Shown piece by piece: positions 33,997-42,589 of a stretch of DNA of 64,000 nt. The stretch comes from Bacilli bacterium. GTDB lineage: Bacteria > Bacillota_I > Bacilli_A > RF39 > UBA660. Positions within the stretch are counted from its first letter, which is position 1; each line of letters starts with the position of its first letter. The stretch spans positions 263,174-327,173 of the forward strand of contig JAFUBW010000014.1 in assembly GCA_017459965.1 (NCBI GenBank), read 5' to 3'. The notes under the pieces are model-generated. The model saw nothing but the letters and a program-made list of their open reading frames with translations, was not told the DNA's origin and did no database searches. The position numbers and the translations under genes were made by a program.

Positions 33997-36372
33997 TTAT
34001 AAATTATTATTTGGTAATTTATTAATAATTTTCTCAAATGAGCTATCATAAGGAATTGGTAATTTTACATTATCTAAAACTCTAATTATCATATCATCTA
34101 ATTCAATAAACACGCATAATGCTTCTACCAATTCCTCATTTACATCATTATCTAATTTTTTATATTCATTTAGTATAGAATTATACTCATCTTTATTTAG
34201 ACAAGTTTCCATTTTTATAAAGGCCAAATCCCATTCTTTTATTCCAATTTTTGCTCCTCCAGCATCAATTATTGCAGATAATTTAAACAACCCATCATTA
34301 TTACTAACCAATATATTATTTGGATTCAAATCAAACCAAATTAATTGTGGAATTAATTTAGAATCATATTTTTTTATTATTTTTAATTTTTCTTTGGCAA
34401 TCTTTATCATATAATTATAATCTTCTTTTTCTATTTTACCTTCAATTGCATCAGAAAATCTTTTTAATTCATTTTCTAAATATAAACTGAAAGATTCATT
34501 TTCAAAAACTTCATTATCTGTTATCCAACCAAATTTATATTTAACAGGAACACCATGAATTATTTTTAGAACTTTTGCAAGATCTGATGCAATATAATTC
34601 AATTTAAATTTAGCACATTTTCGCAATTTATCAATTGTATTTCCTTCTTTATATTCTGTTAATAAACATGATTTTTCTGTTTCTACTGAATAGGATAATG
34701 CATTTGCTATATATTGTGTGTGTTTATGATTAAAAATCATATTTAAAATATCAAATTTTTTCTTTGCTTGATACATTGTTCCATCATAATATTCTTGATA
34801 AATATATTTTTGATATTTGTTTTCAAGTAAATAAGTTTTACATCTCAATCCTCCAAATAATTCAGTTTTTTGATATTCATCAATGTTAATATTTTGTAAT
34901 TCTTCAACTTTCTTTCTTTTAATTTTGCCAGTACCAGTTGTTGGTAATTCAGATACAATTTTAATATTTCCTATAACATAATCTTTTAAATTATTGTTTA
35001 TGTAATCATATAAATCTTCAATCACATATTTTCTTTTTAAAATTACAAATAAATCAAAGTAATAAAAATTTGCTATTTCATTGTAATTTGTTTTAACATG
35101 TACTCGACTAATTCCAGAAAAATTATATAATTTATTTTCTAAATCACGTAATTGATTATCATCAAAACGCAATGCCTTTAAATCACTAAATCTTCCGGCT
35201 ATGTAATAATAACCATCCTTATCTCTTCTAACAACATCATTTGTATTAAACCAATTATCTTTTTTTACTTGTTCTCTCAATCCAGGTATACCAACATAAT
35301 CCTTAAACACCATAGGTCCTTTAATCCAAAGCAATCCCCAATCACCATTTTCAACCGGATTACCTTCTAAGTCTAAAATTTTACATTCTGTATTGGATAC
35401 AACTTTACCTAAACTTCCGACTTTTCTTTCTGAAGCGCTATAATTAAAATGTGTCAAAGAAGCTGTTTCTGTTAGACCATAACCCTCAGTAATAATGGCC
35501 CCAGTTATTTTCTCAAATTTTTTTATACATTCAATAGGTAACGAATCACCTCCAGAATCACATATTTTTAAATTTGATAGATTTATCAATTCATTTTCAT
35601 AATTATTAATTAAATCTATATACATATAAGGTGAACCTGGAAAAACTGATGGTTTCATTTTTTTATTTATTTCGATAAATAAATTTGAATTCCATTTGTT
35701 CATGATTATTAAACTAGCTTTTGATACAATTGAACTTGTTAAACATGCAAACATTGCATAATTATGCCACAATGGTAATACTGTAATTATTTTAGAATTA
35801 TTGTCTAAATTATATACTTTTCTATATTCTTCTGAAACAAAAGTTATATTTTTATAAGTTAACTCCACACCTTTTGAAAATGAATTACTTGTTCCACTGG
35901 TATAAGACACAACTAATGTATCATTTTCTTTCATATTAGATGGAATAAAATTTAATTGTTTATTATAATTATCAAAATTAATTTTTGATAAATTTATTAC
36001 ATTTAATTTATTTTTCAAAAATGATATTTTTTCTATAGTTCTATCATTTATTATAATATTATTTAATCTATTTTTTTTAATAATATCTTCAAGTTCATCA
36101 TTTTCAACAGTATCACTAATCGATACAACAATTTTATTATTAAGTAAGATTGAATAAAATGCATTTACGAATTCATTGCAATTATCCATTATTATACCTA
36201 TTTTTTTATCTTTTGATATATCTAAGTTATGCAAATAGTTTGAAAATGATATTATTTCTGACATTTTTAATTCTTTTTTATATAATTTTTCATCTACCAT
36301 ATGAGCTTCAACAGAAACTACATATTCTTTATCTTTAATATTATCTACAATATAATTTAATAAATTTTTCAT
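33997..36372 (-). CDS. Adenylation (ANL) domain fused to an APH-type kinase domain
   Basis: 791 aa. Residues 1-495 form an AMP-forming acyl/aminoacyl ligase: core A3 YTSGTSNSFSKG (157-168), EGYGLTETA (A5), GRFSDLKA (A8, 393-400), TTGTGKIKRK (A10, 478-487). Residues 500-790 form an aminoglycoside phosphotransferase/choline-kinase fold: the catalytic loop WFDLNPNNILV with Asp681 and Asn686, and metal Asp703 in AIIDAGGA. No carrier-protein domain is present. One polypeptide would both activate an acid and phosphorylate a product or precursor. Two bases separate it from asnB. Confidence 0.82.
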   Translation of the reverse strand: MKNLLNYIVDNIKDKEYVVSVEAHMVDEKLYKKELKMSEIISFSNYLHNLDISKDKKIGIIMDNCNEFVNAFYSILLNNKIVVSISDTVENDELEDIIKKNRLNNIIINDRTIEKISFLKNKLNVINLSKINFDNYNKQLNFIPSNMKENDTLVVSYTSGTSNSFSKGVELTYKNITFVSEEYRKVYNLDNNSKIITVLPLWHNYAMFACLTSSIVSKASLIIMNKWNSNLFIEINKKMKPSVFPGSPYMYIDLINNYENELINLSNLKICDSGGDSLPIECIKKFEKITGAIITEGYGLTETASLTHFNYSASERKVGSLGKVVSNTECKILDLEGNPVENGDWGLLWIKGPMVFKDYVGIPGLREQVKKDNWFNTNDVVRRDKDGYYYIAGRFSDLKALRFDDNQLRDLENKLYNFSGISRVHVKTNYNEIANFYYFDLFVILKRKYVIEDLYDYINNNLKDYVIGNIKIVSELPTTGTGKIKRKKVEELQNINIDEYQKTELFGGLRCKTYLLENKYQKYIYQEYYDGTMYQAKKKFDILNMIFNHKHTQYIANALSYSVETEKSCLLTEYKEGNTIDKLRKCAKFKLNYIASDLAKVLKIIHGVPVKYKFGWITDNEVFENESFSLYLENELKRFSDAIEGKIEKEDYNYMIKIAKEKLKIIKKYDSKLIPQLIWFDLNPNNILVSNNDGLFKLSAIIDAGGAKIGIKEWDLAFIKMETCLNKDEYNSILNEYKKLDNDVNEELVEALCVFIELDDMIIRVLDNVKLPIPYDSSFEKIINKLPNNNL

Positions 36373-36374
36373 TA

Positions 36375-38123
36375 TTATGCAACCTCCAATTCAAAAACTT
36401 TTTCAAAACGCCAATATACAAGTAACCACCATTGTTCTTGTTCAGTAAAATTGTTAACATCATCTAACACTTCAGATTTTATTAATTTTCTAATTATATT
36501 ACTTTTGCATATTTCATCCCAATTATCATTACATAATTTAGTAATAATTTCATTATATATTTTTGGTGGTTCTGGAAATGGATATTTCTCTCTATTAACA
36601 ATACTATCAGGGAGTTTATCCTTAGCATATTGCCTTACAATATATTTTTCTCTTCCATCCTCTAATTTTATTTTAGAGTTTGATTTGTATGCTAATTCAA
36701 CAATTCTATGATTATCAACAAATGGAACTCTGCTCTCTATACTATTCATCATTGCTATTTTATCTTCTTGAATTAATAAATCATGTAATATAGTTTTCAA
36801 TGACAAATCACCATAAGAATTTATTTCATCGTCTGAAAGAACTAAGTAATTGTCAAGATAATTATTTAAAATATTAGGAACTAAATTTTTTATATCCACA
36901 TTTATTTTATCCTTAAATATCATGTTATCAATATAATAATCGTATATTAATGATTTATGGTTATATTTTTCTTTTAAAAACTGAAAAATTTTCCATGTGA
37001 ACACATAACCTAACCATACTTCATCTGAACCCTGACCACTTACAACCACTGTAAAACCATCATCTTTAGCCGCTTTATAATTAAAATACATTGGAATATA
37101 AACTTTATCAATCAATATTTCCTCAACGCCATAAATTACCTTATCAATAACATCAATATTATACATATCTTCTTTTATTAATATATTATGATTTTTAAAT
37201 CCTTCCTTTTTAGCCAAAATATTTGCATGATTAAGATCAAAATCATTATCAAAATCATAACAAATTGTATAGGTATTTAATTTGGTATTAGAGTAATCAT
37301 TTAATAATTTACATACAATACTACTATCTAATCCTCCAGATAAAAATGCTGCAATTGGTACTTGAGATAATAATTTTTTTCTAACAGAATCAGTAAATTC
37401 TTTTTCAAAATCAGTTACTAGTTTTTTTGAATCATTATATTGATTAGAAAATTTAAAAGAATGATATTCATGATCTTTAAATTTGTCATCTTTGATGATT
37501 ACATAATGACCTGGTTTAATACTATAAATATCTTTAAATAAAGTTTGATGTGGATCCATCCATAACTTACAATTTAATGAAATAAGAACTTGATCAATGT
37601 TAAATTTTCTTGGTACTTTTGAAAACTCTAATATTGATTTTATTTCACTTGCATATAGTAATTCTTCATCACTATTGTAATAATAAAGTGGTTTGATCCC
37701 AAATTTATCACGGACTAAATATAGTTCTTTGGTATTTTTATTGTAAAGTGAAAATGCGTAGCATCCCTCAATTCTATTTAATGTATTATCAAGTCCATAG
37801 CAATCTAACATTTTAATCAATACTTCAGTGTCTCCAATAGTATCAAAAGTATATCCATTATTAACTAATTCCATTTTTAGTTCTAAAAAATTATATATTT
37901 CACCATTAAAAGATAACACTAAATCTTTATAACAAAAAGGTTGTTTTGATTTTTCACTAACATCTTGTATTTTTAATAATACATGTCCACAACCTACATT
38001 ACCGTCTATATAAATACCTTCTCCGTCTGGGCCTCTGTGTTTTATTTTCTTTAGCATTTGTTTTATATCTATTTCGGAAACTTCTTTTTTATTTTTATTA
38101 ATTATTCCAACTATTCCACACAT
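36375..38123 (-). CDS. asnB: Glutamine-hydrolysing asparagine synthetase-like amidotransferase
   Basis: 582 aa. N-terminal Ntn glutaminase: Cys2 nucleophile (MCGIVG), HRGPDGEG, LSFNGEIYNF, and RDKFGIKPLYYY. C-terminal synthetase: AFLSGGLDSSIV pyrophosphate loop, VVSGQGSDEVWLGY, and VPFVDNHRIVE. Converts Asp to Asn, or amidates a pathway acid or lactam precursor as related enzymes do. Its place between SDR and ligase genes suggests a pathway role rather than housekeeping. GGAGGTAAAAA precedes the ATG. Confidence 0.88.
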   Translation of the reverse strand: MCGIVGIINKNKKEVSEIDIKQMLKKIKHRGPDGEGIYIDGNVGCGHVLLKIQDVSEKSKQPFCYKDLVLSFNGEIYNFLELKMELVNNGYTFDTIGDTEVLIKMLDCYGLDNTLNRIEGCYAFSLYNKNTKELYLVRDKFGIKPLYYYNSDEELLYASEIKSILEFSKVPRKFNIDQVLISLNCKLWMDPHQTLFKDIYSIKPGHYVIIKDDKFKDHEYHSFKFSNQYNDSKKLVTDFEKEFTDSVRKKLLSQVPIAAFLSGGLDSSIVCKLLNDYSNTKLNTYTICYDFDNDFDLNHANILAKKEGFKNHNILIKEDMYNIDVIDKVIYGVEEILIDKVYIPMYFNYKAAKDDGFTVVVSGQGSDEVWLGYVFTWKIFQFLKEKYNHKSLIYDYYIDNMIFKDKINVDIKNLVPNILNNYLDNYLVLSDDEINSYGDLSLKTILHDLLIQEDKIAMMNSIESRVPFVDNHRIVELAYKSNSKIKLEDGREKYIVRQYAKDKLPDSIVNREKYPFPEPPKIYNEIITKLCNDNWDEICKSNIIRKLIKSEVLDDVNNFTEQEQWWLLVYWRFEKVFELEVA

Positions 38124-38138
38124 TTTTTACCTCCCATA

Positions 38139-38867
38139 CTATTTCAATAGTATTCCACCATTTATATCAATATTTTCACCATTTATATAATCAGATTCTT
38201 TGCTTATCAAAAAAGATATTAAATTATATATATCTTGTGATTCACACAATCTTTTTCTTGTAGATTTTTCTTTAACTTCATCGATTTCCTTTTTAGTATA
38301 TGATTTTAATGTCAACGGAGTTAGTGTTAAAGATGGGCTTACACAATTAACCCTAATTGAATACTTTTCTAATTCTAGAGCTGAACATTTTGTCAACATA
38401 ACAATAGCAGATGCAGAACAACAATATGCTGACGAATCACTCATGGGCCTAGTTGCTAGTCTTGAGGCAATATTTATAATTGATGGATAATTTGATTTTT
38501 TTAACAAAGAAATTGCATATTTTGTACAAAACGCTTTACCAACCAAATTTGTTCTCACAATTTTATCAAATTCAACATAATCATATTTTTCAATCTTATC
38601 CATATAATCATATGCTGCATTATTTATTAAAACATCAATGTAATTATGTTGATTTCTAATTTTATTAAATGCTTCTATTATTTCTTTTTCTATTGTTATA
38701 TCACATTTAATAAAAATTATATTATCGCTATTTATTTCTTTTTTTACTTTTTTTATTTTTTCAATATTTTTTGACAATATATAAACATAGTCTGTTTCTG
38801 AAAATTTTTCGGACAAATAACGCCCAATTCCAGATGTACCACCAGTAATTACTATAACTCTATTCAT
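38139..38867 (-). CDS. Short-chain dehydrogenase-like protein without the catalytic Lys
   Basis: 242 aa with a normal Rossmann start (VITGGTSGIG) and NNAA in place of NNAG. Ser135 (INIAS) and Tyr148 are present, but the YxxxK motif reads YCCSA, so position 152 is Ala instead of Lys. Either it is an inactive or binding protein, or catalysis works differently. The rest (VNCVSPSLTLTPL, ENIDINGG) is regular. It overlaps the PHP gene by 8 bases and sits 15 bases from asnB. Confidence 0.85.
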   Translation of the reverse strand: MNRVIVITGGTSGIGRYLSEKFSETDYVYILSKNIEKIKKVKKEINSDNIIFIKCDITIEKEIIEAFNKIRNQHNYIDVLINNAAYDYMDKIEKYDYVEFDKIVRTNLVGKAFCTKYAISLLKKSNYPSIINIASRLATRPMSDSSAYCCSASAIVMLTKCSALELEKYSIRVNCVSPSLTLTPLTLKSYTKKEIDEVKEKSTRKRLCESQDIYNLISFLISKESDYINGENIDINGGILLK

Positions 38868-39693
38868 TAAAAAAACTCCTTTTTAATATTTTTTGCTCAT
38901 TTTTACTAATAAATGTGTTACCAAAGCTTATATTATCATCTTCACAGTGCCAATCACTTCCAACAGTTGCAATTAGATTATATTTTTTAGACATTTCAAT
39001 TGAAAATTCTCTTTCACTTGCAGAATCAAACGAATAATATGCTTCTATTCCTTGTATTCCACAATCTTTTAGATATTTTATGTATTTCTCCTTTTCGTCA
39101 TAATTCATATTTAAGCGTTTTGGATGCGCTAAAACTGCTACACCACCAACTGAATTGATTAATTCAAGAATTTCTTCTACAGAGTATTTAGGATATGAAA
39201 CATGATATGTAGAATTATTATTTAAAAACATATCATACGCATCAAATCTTGATTGAACTGCACCAAGTTTTTCTAATAAAATGCATAAATGATTAATTAA
39301 TAGATGTCTTCCTTCTGACATTTTTTTTACATCATCTAACGAAACAAAAATCCCATCATTTTTTACCCTTTCAATACCTTCTAAAATTGCATTTATTCTT
39401 AAAGTTCTTTCCTTTTCTAAAAAAGAATTTAATTGATTTTTATTTTTATAATTATAGCATAGCAAATGAAGATATTTTGAATTTTTAACATCATAATATG
39501 CCTCAAGTTCTACACCAGGAATAGTAACAATATTCTTTCTTTGACATTCCTTTTTAAATGACTCATACCCTAAAATACAATCATGATCTGTTAGTACAGC
39601 ATGTGTTATTCCATTTAAATAAAGTTTATTTACTAGATCTGATGTAGTTAAAGATCCATCAGACCAAGTTGTATGTAAATGCATATCAATCAT
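38860..39693 (-). CDS. PHP-domain phosphoesterase
   Basis: 277 aa. All PHP metal motifs are visible: MHLHTTWSDG, LTDHD, PGVELEAY, HLLCYNY, VLAHPKR and GSDWHCEDD. Relatives (TrpH/YciV) remove phosphate from nucleotides or amino-acid-type phosphates. Next to a kinase domain, it could remove a protective phosphate (inference). Its ATG overlaps the TGA of the aminotransferase gene and its end overlaps the SDR start, so it is tightly coupled to both. Confidence 0.88.
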   Translation of the reverse strand: MIDMHLHTTWSDGSLTTSDLVNKLYLNGITHAVLTDHDCILGYESFKKECQRKNIVTIPGVELEAYYDVKNSKYLHLLCYNYKNKNQLNSFLEKERTLRINAILEGIERVKNDGIFVSLDDVKKMSEGRHLLINHLCILLEKLGAVQSRFDAYDMFLNNNSTYHVSYPKYSVEEILELINSVGGVAVLAHPKRLNMNYDEKEKYIKYLKDCGIQGIEAYYSFDSASEREFSIEMSKKYNLIATVGSDWHCEDDNISFGNTFISKNEQKILKRSFFNE

Positions 39694-40853
39694 AATAATT
39701 CCTCCTTATATTTTATACAAGAATCTACTAGTAAATCCATAGCCTTTTTTATTTTATTATCATCTAGTGTTACACAAATTCTTATTTTATTTCTACCTGT
39801 ATTACTAATATAAAAATCACTTGCTGGTGTAACCAACAATGAATAATTATTCTTTTTATATTTTTCTATTAACCATTCAACATATTTTTCTGTATCAAAT
39901 GGTAATTCCAATATCATCGTTAATCCTCCATGTGGACATATGTACTTTATCTCAGTTTTATTTAACTTTTTTTGAATAATATTAATTCTATTATGATATA
40001 TTTTTTTAGAATTCTCAATTATTTCATCTGCCTTATCCAACATTTTAGAAACAGCAAATTGCTCTACATTTGAAATAGATATTCTACAATCATTTATCAT
40101 TATAATATTACTATTTAATTCGTTATTATTAGAAATAATATAACCTATTCTCGATCCACATAAATTCAATTTTTTAGAAGCAGAATCAACAACAACTACA
40201 TTGTTGTCTAAATAATTCAAAAAAGAAATGTATTTATTATCATAAATCAATCCACTATAAACTTCATCAGATATTATAATTAAATTATGCTTTTTAGATA
40301 CTTCAAGAATTCGCTTTGCAAGCTGCTTAGTTATAATTGCTCCATCTGGATTATTAGGGTTTGCAAAAAGAATTGCTTTAGTTTTATTATTTATATTTTT
40401 TTCAAAAAAATCATTATTTAAATCATTCCAACTTACTGCTCTAATTTTTATATTTAACATGTTACAATACATTTTATAATCTGCAAAAAAAGGTTCTAAT
40501 ATAATTATTTCATCACCACAATCACAAATAGAATATAAAAGTTTAATAATCGCATCTGATGCACCTTGAGTAATAATTATATTGTCTTCATCCAAAGAAA
40601 TATTATTATATAATTTTTTGTAATATCTAGCAACAGATGTTTTTAATTCACATGCACCAGATGGGTCTCCATATTTATTTGTTTTTACATTATATTTGGA
40701 TAATGATTCAAAATATGTAGAATTTGTATCAAAATCTGGTTGTCCCATATTTAATTTGTAAAATTTTATACCATCTTGTTCTCTCCTTTTTATCAAGTCA
40801 TTATATTTTGAAAATATAGATTTCTTCATATTTAGTATTCTCTTCGCCAACAT
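39690..40853 (-). CDS. PLP-dependent aminotransferase, class I/II
   Basis: 387 aa from the ATG at 40851-40853 after AAAGGAGTTGATAATA. Fold type I features: LNMGQPDFDT, NIIITQGASDAI, FANPNNPDGAI, SDEVYSGL, the PLP-lysine segment VDSASKKLNLCGSRIGY, and IRICVT near the end. Resembles aspartate/aromatic aminotransferases. As first gene of the six-gene operon, it probably supplies or consumes an amino/keto acid of the pathway. It lies 36 bases downstream of rel and may share its message. It ends with TGA. Confidence 0.88.
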   Translation of the reverse strand: MLAKRILNMKKSIFSKYNDLIKRREQDGIKFYKLNMGQPDFDTNSTYFESLSKYNVKTNKYGDPSGACELKTSVARYYKKLYNNISLDEDNIIITQGASDAIIKLLYSICDCGDEIIILEPFFADYKMYCNMLNIKIRAVSWNDLNNDFFEKNINNKTKAILFANPNNPDGAIITKQLAKRILEVSKKHNLIIISDEVYSGLIYDNKYISFLNYLDNNVVVVDSASKKLNLCGSRIGYIISNNNELNSNIIMINDCRISISNVEQFAVSKMLDKADEIIENSKKIYHNRINIIQKKLNKTEIKYICPHGGLTMILELPFDTEKYVEWLIEKYKKNNYSLLVTPASDFYISNTGRNKIRICVTLDDNKIKKAMDLLVDSCIKYKEELL

Positions 40854-40889
40854 TATTATCAACTCCTTTTTTTTAAATTTCAATAATAT

Positions 40890-42329
40890 CTATTCCTTAT
40901 TAAATTCTAATATTTTTCTCTTTGCTTTTGTTGTTTGTGCTTTATCTAGCCAATCTTTTCTAGGTCCAAATGATTTTGGATCTGTTATTATTTTTACTAT
41001 ATCTTTATTTTGAAGTACATACTCTACTGGAACATATTCATCATTTACAATAGCAGCTACCATAGTATTTCCTAGTTGTGTATGTATTTTATATGCTAAA
41101 TCTATTGGTGTAGAACCTGCTGGAAGTTCCATTCTATCTCCTTTTGGAGTATATACATATATCTTTTTAGATTTTAATAATTCTTCTTTTACTCTTTCTA
41201 CAAAATCTTCATTATCTACAAACATTTTATCTATTTGCTTTAATGATTTATAAAATTGAAATTCATCATTTAAATCTTTTTGCATTTCATCTCTAGCTTG
41301 TCCTTTATTAATATCCCAATAAGTTGTTAAACCAAATGATGCGATTTTATCCATATCAAATGTTCTTATTTGAGCTTGTACTAATCTTTCATCTGCAAAT
41401 ACTGTTGTATGCAAACTTCTATACATATTACTTTTTGGATTATATATATAATCTTTAAATTTTGAACATAATGGATTATATTTAGAATGTATTATTCCAA
41501 GTGTTTGATAACAATTTGAAATTGTATCAACCATTATTTTAAGTGTCATTAAATCATGTATATCATTCATCCTAAGACCATCTTCTAATTGTTGATATAT
41601 ACCATATATATTTTTTGTTCTTATTTTTATTTCATTAGGTATATTATTATCACTTAATATATTTTTAATTGCATTTAACATTTCCGTTAAACATGGCTTA
41701 CTATCTTCTTCCACTATTTTTAAATTTTCTTTTATTTTTTTATATTTGTCTGGTTTTAAATAACTAAGTGATATATCTTCAAGTTCACTTTTTATTCTAT
41801 ATGCTCCTATATAATTAGCAAGTGGTGCGAAAATATCAAGTGTTTCTATAGAATTTTCTTTTTGTTTAAATGGATCTTTAAATTCTAAAGTTCTCATATT
41901 ATGAAGTCTATCAGCAAGTTTTATTATTACTATTCTTACATCATCCATTATACTTGTTATTATTTTTCTTGTATTAGCATTTACTTGGTCTTGCTTACTT
42001 GAAAAATTTAATTTACTAATTTTAGTAACACCATCAACTAGTTTTGCTACTTCTGGATTAAATTGATTAGATATTTCTTCTTTAGTTGTTTCAGTATCTT
42101 CTAAAGTATCATGTAAAAGTCCAGCACATATAGTATCTTGGTCAGCATGAAGTTCTGCAAGTGTATATGCTACATTAAGTGGATGGATTATATACGGCTC
42201 TCCACTTTGCCTTAATTGTCCATCATGTAAATAGTAAGCATATGAATATGCTTTCTTTACCATAGGAATAGCTTCTGGATTATATTCTTCTAATTTTGTT
42301 ATTAAATCTTCTAGTGATAACTGATTCAT
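40890..42329 (-). CDS. rel: RelA/SpoT-family (p)ppGpp enzyme, short form with altered synthetase site
   Basis: About 479 aa, start at 42327-42329 after GGAGGTGAATATT. The HD hydrolase domain is intact (YIIHPLNVAY, GLLHDTLEDT, KLADRLHNMRT). The synthetase domain follows (RTKNIYGIYQQLED, NPKSNMYRSLHTTVF), but its essential Glu in the (E)xQIRT motif reads Gln (LVQAQIRT). A TGS domain (IYVYTPKGDRMELPAGSTPIDLAY) ends the protein, without the usual C-terminal ACT region. It may therefore be mainly a hydrolase. A structured attenuator leader precedes it. Confidence 0.85.
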   Translation of the reverse strand: MNQLSLEDLITKLEEYNPEAIPMVKKAYSYAYYLHDGQLRQSGEPYIIHPLNVAYTLAELHADQDTICAGLLHDTLEDTETTKEEISNQFNPEVAKLVDGVTKISKLNFSSKQDQVNANTRKIITSIMDDVRIVIIKLADRLHNMRTLEFKDPFKQKENSIETLDIFAPLANYIGAYRIKSELEDISLSYLKPDKYKKIKENLKIVEEDSKPCLTEMLNAIKNILSDNNIPNEIKIRTKNIYGIYQQLEDGLRMNDIHDLMTLKIMVDTISNCYQTLGIIHSKYNPLCSKFKDYIYNPKSNMYRSLHTTVFADERLVQAQIRTFDMDKIASFGLTTYWDINKGQARDEMQKDLNDEFQFYKSLKQIDKMFVDNEDFVERVKEELLKSKKIYVYTPKGDRMELPAGSTPIDLAYKIHTQLGNTMVAAIVNDEYVPVEYVLQNKDIVKIITDPKSFGPRKDWLDKAQTTKAKRKILEFNKE

Positions 42330-42536
42330 AATATTCACCTCCAATAAATCAAAAAACCGGCAGCTGTCCGCAAGTCCGCGGAAGTTACCGGTTTAATCCT
42401 CTATGACAGAAGAAGATATGCATAGTAAAGAAGTATTAATAAATAGTTTTTTAATACCTATGAGACAATTATCAATTTTAGATATTAATATACTTCTTTT
42501 CATACATATCTACCCCTTCTTGAAATAATTTCTCCT
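42330..42536 (-). promoter_or_regulatory. Attenuator-like leader of rel
   Basis: About 200 nt between a promoter and the rel start. It holds a 36-codon ORF (42393-42503, MKRSILISKIDN...), an imperfect 13-bp stem (AGAAGTATATTAATA pairing with TATTAATACTTCT), and a GC-rich terminator at 42354-42394 (AAACCGG...CCGGTTT with inner TCCGC/GCGGA) followed by T-run. The ORF stops at the base of the terminator stem, as in translational attenuators. Confidence 0.6.
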
Positions 42537-42566
42537 ATTTTAGTACTTTTTGTAGGGGTTTGTCAA
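42537..42566 (-). promoter_or_regulatory. Promoter of the rel leader
   Basis: TTGACA (42561-42566) and TAAAAT (42537-42542) are 18 bases apart on the minus strand, between the ABC-F stop and the leader. Confidence 0.7.
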
Positions 42567-42589
42567 GTATTTTTTACATTTTTTTCCAA

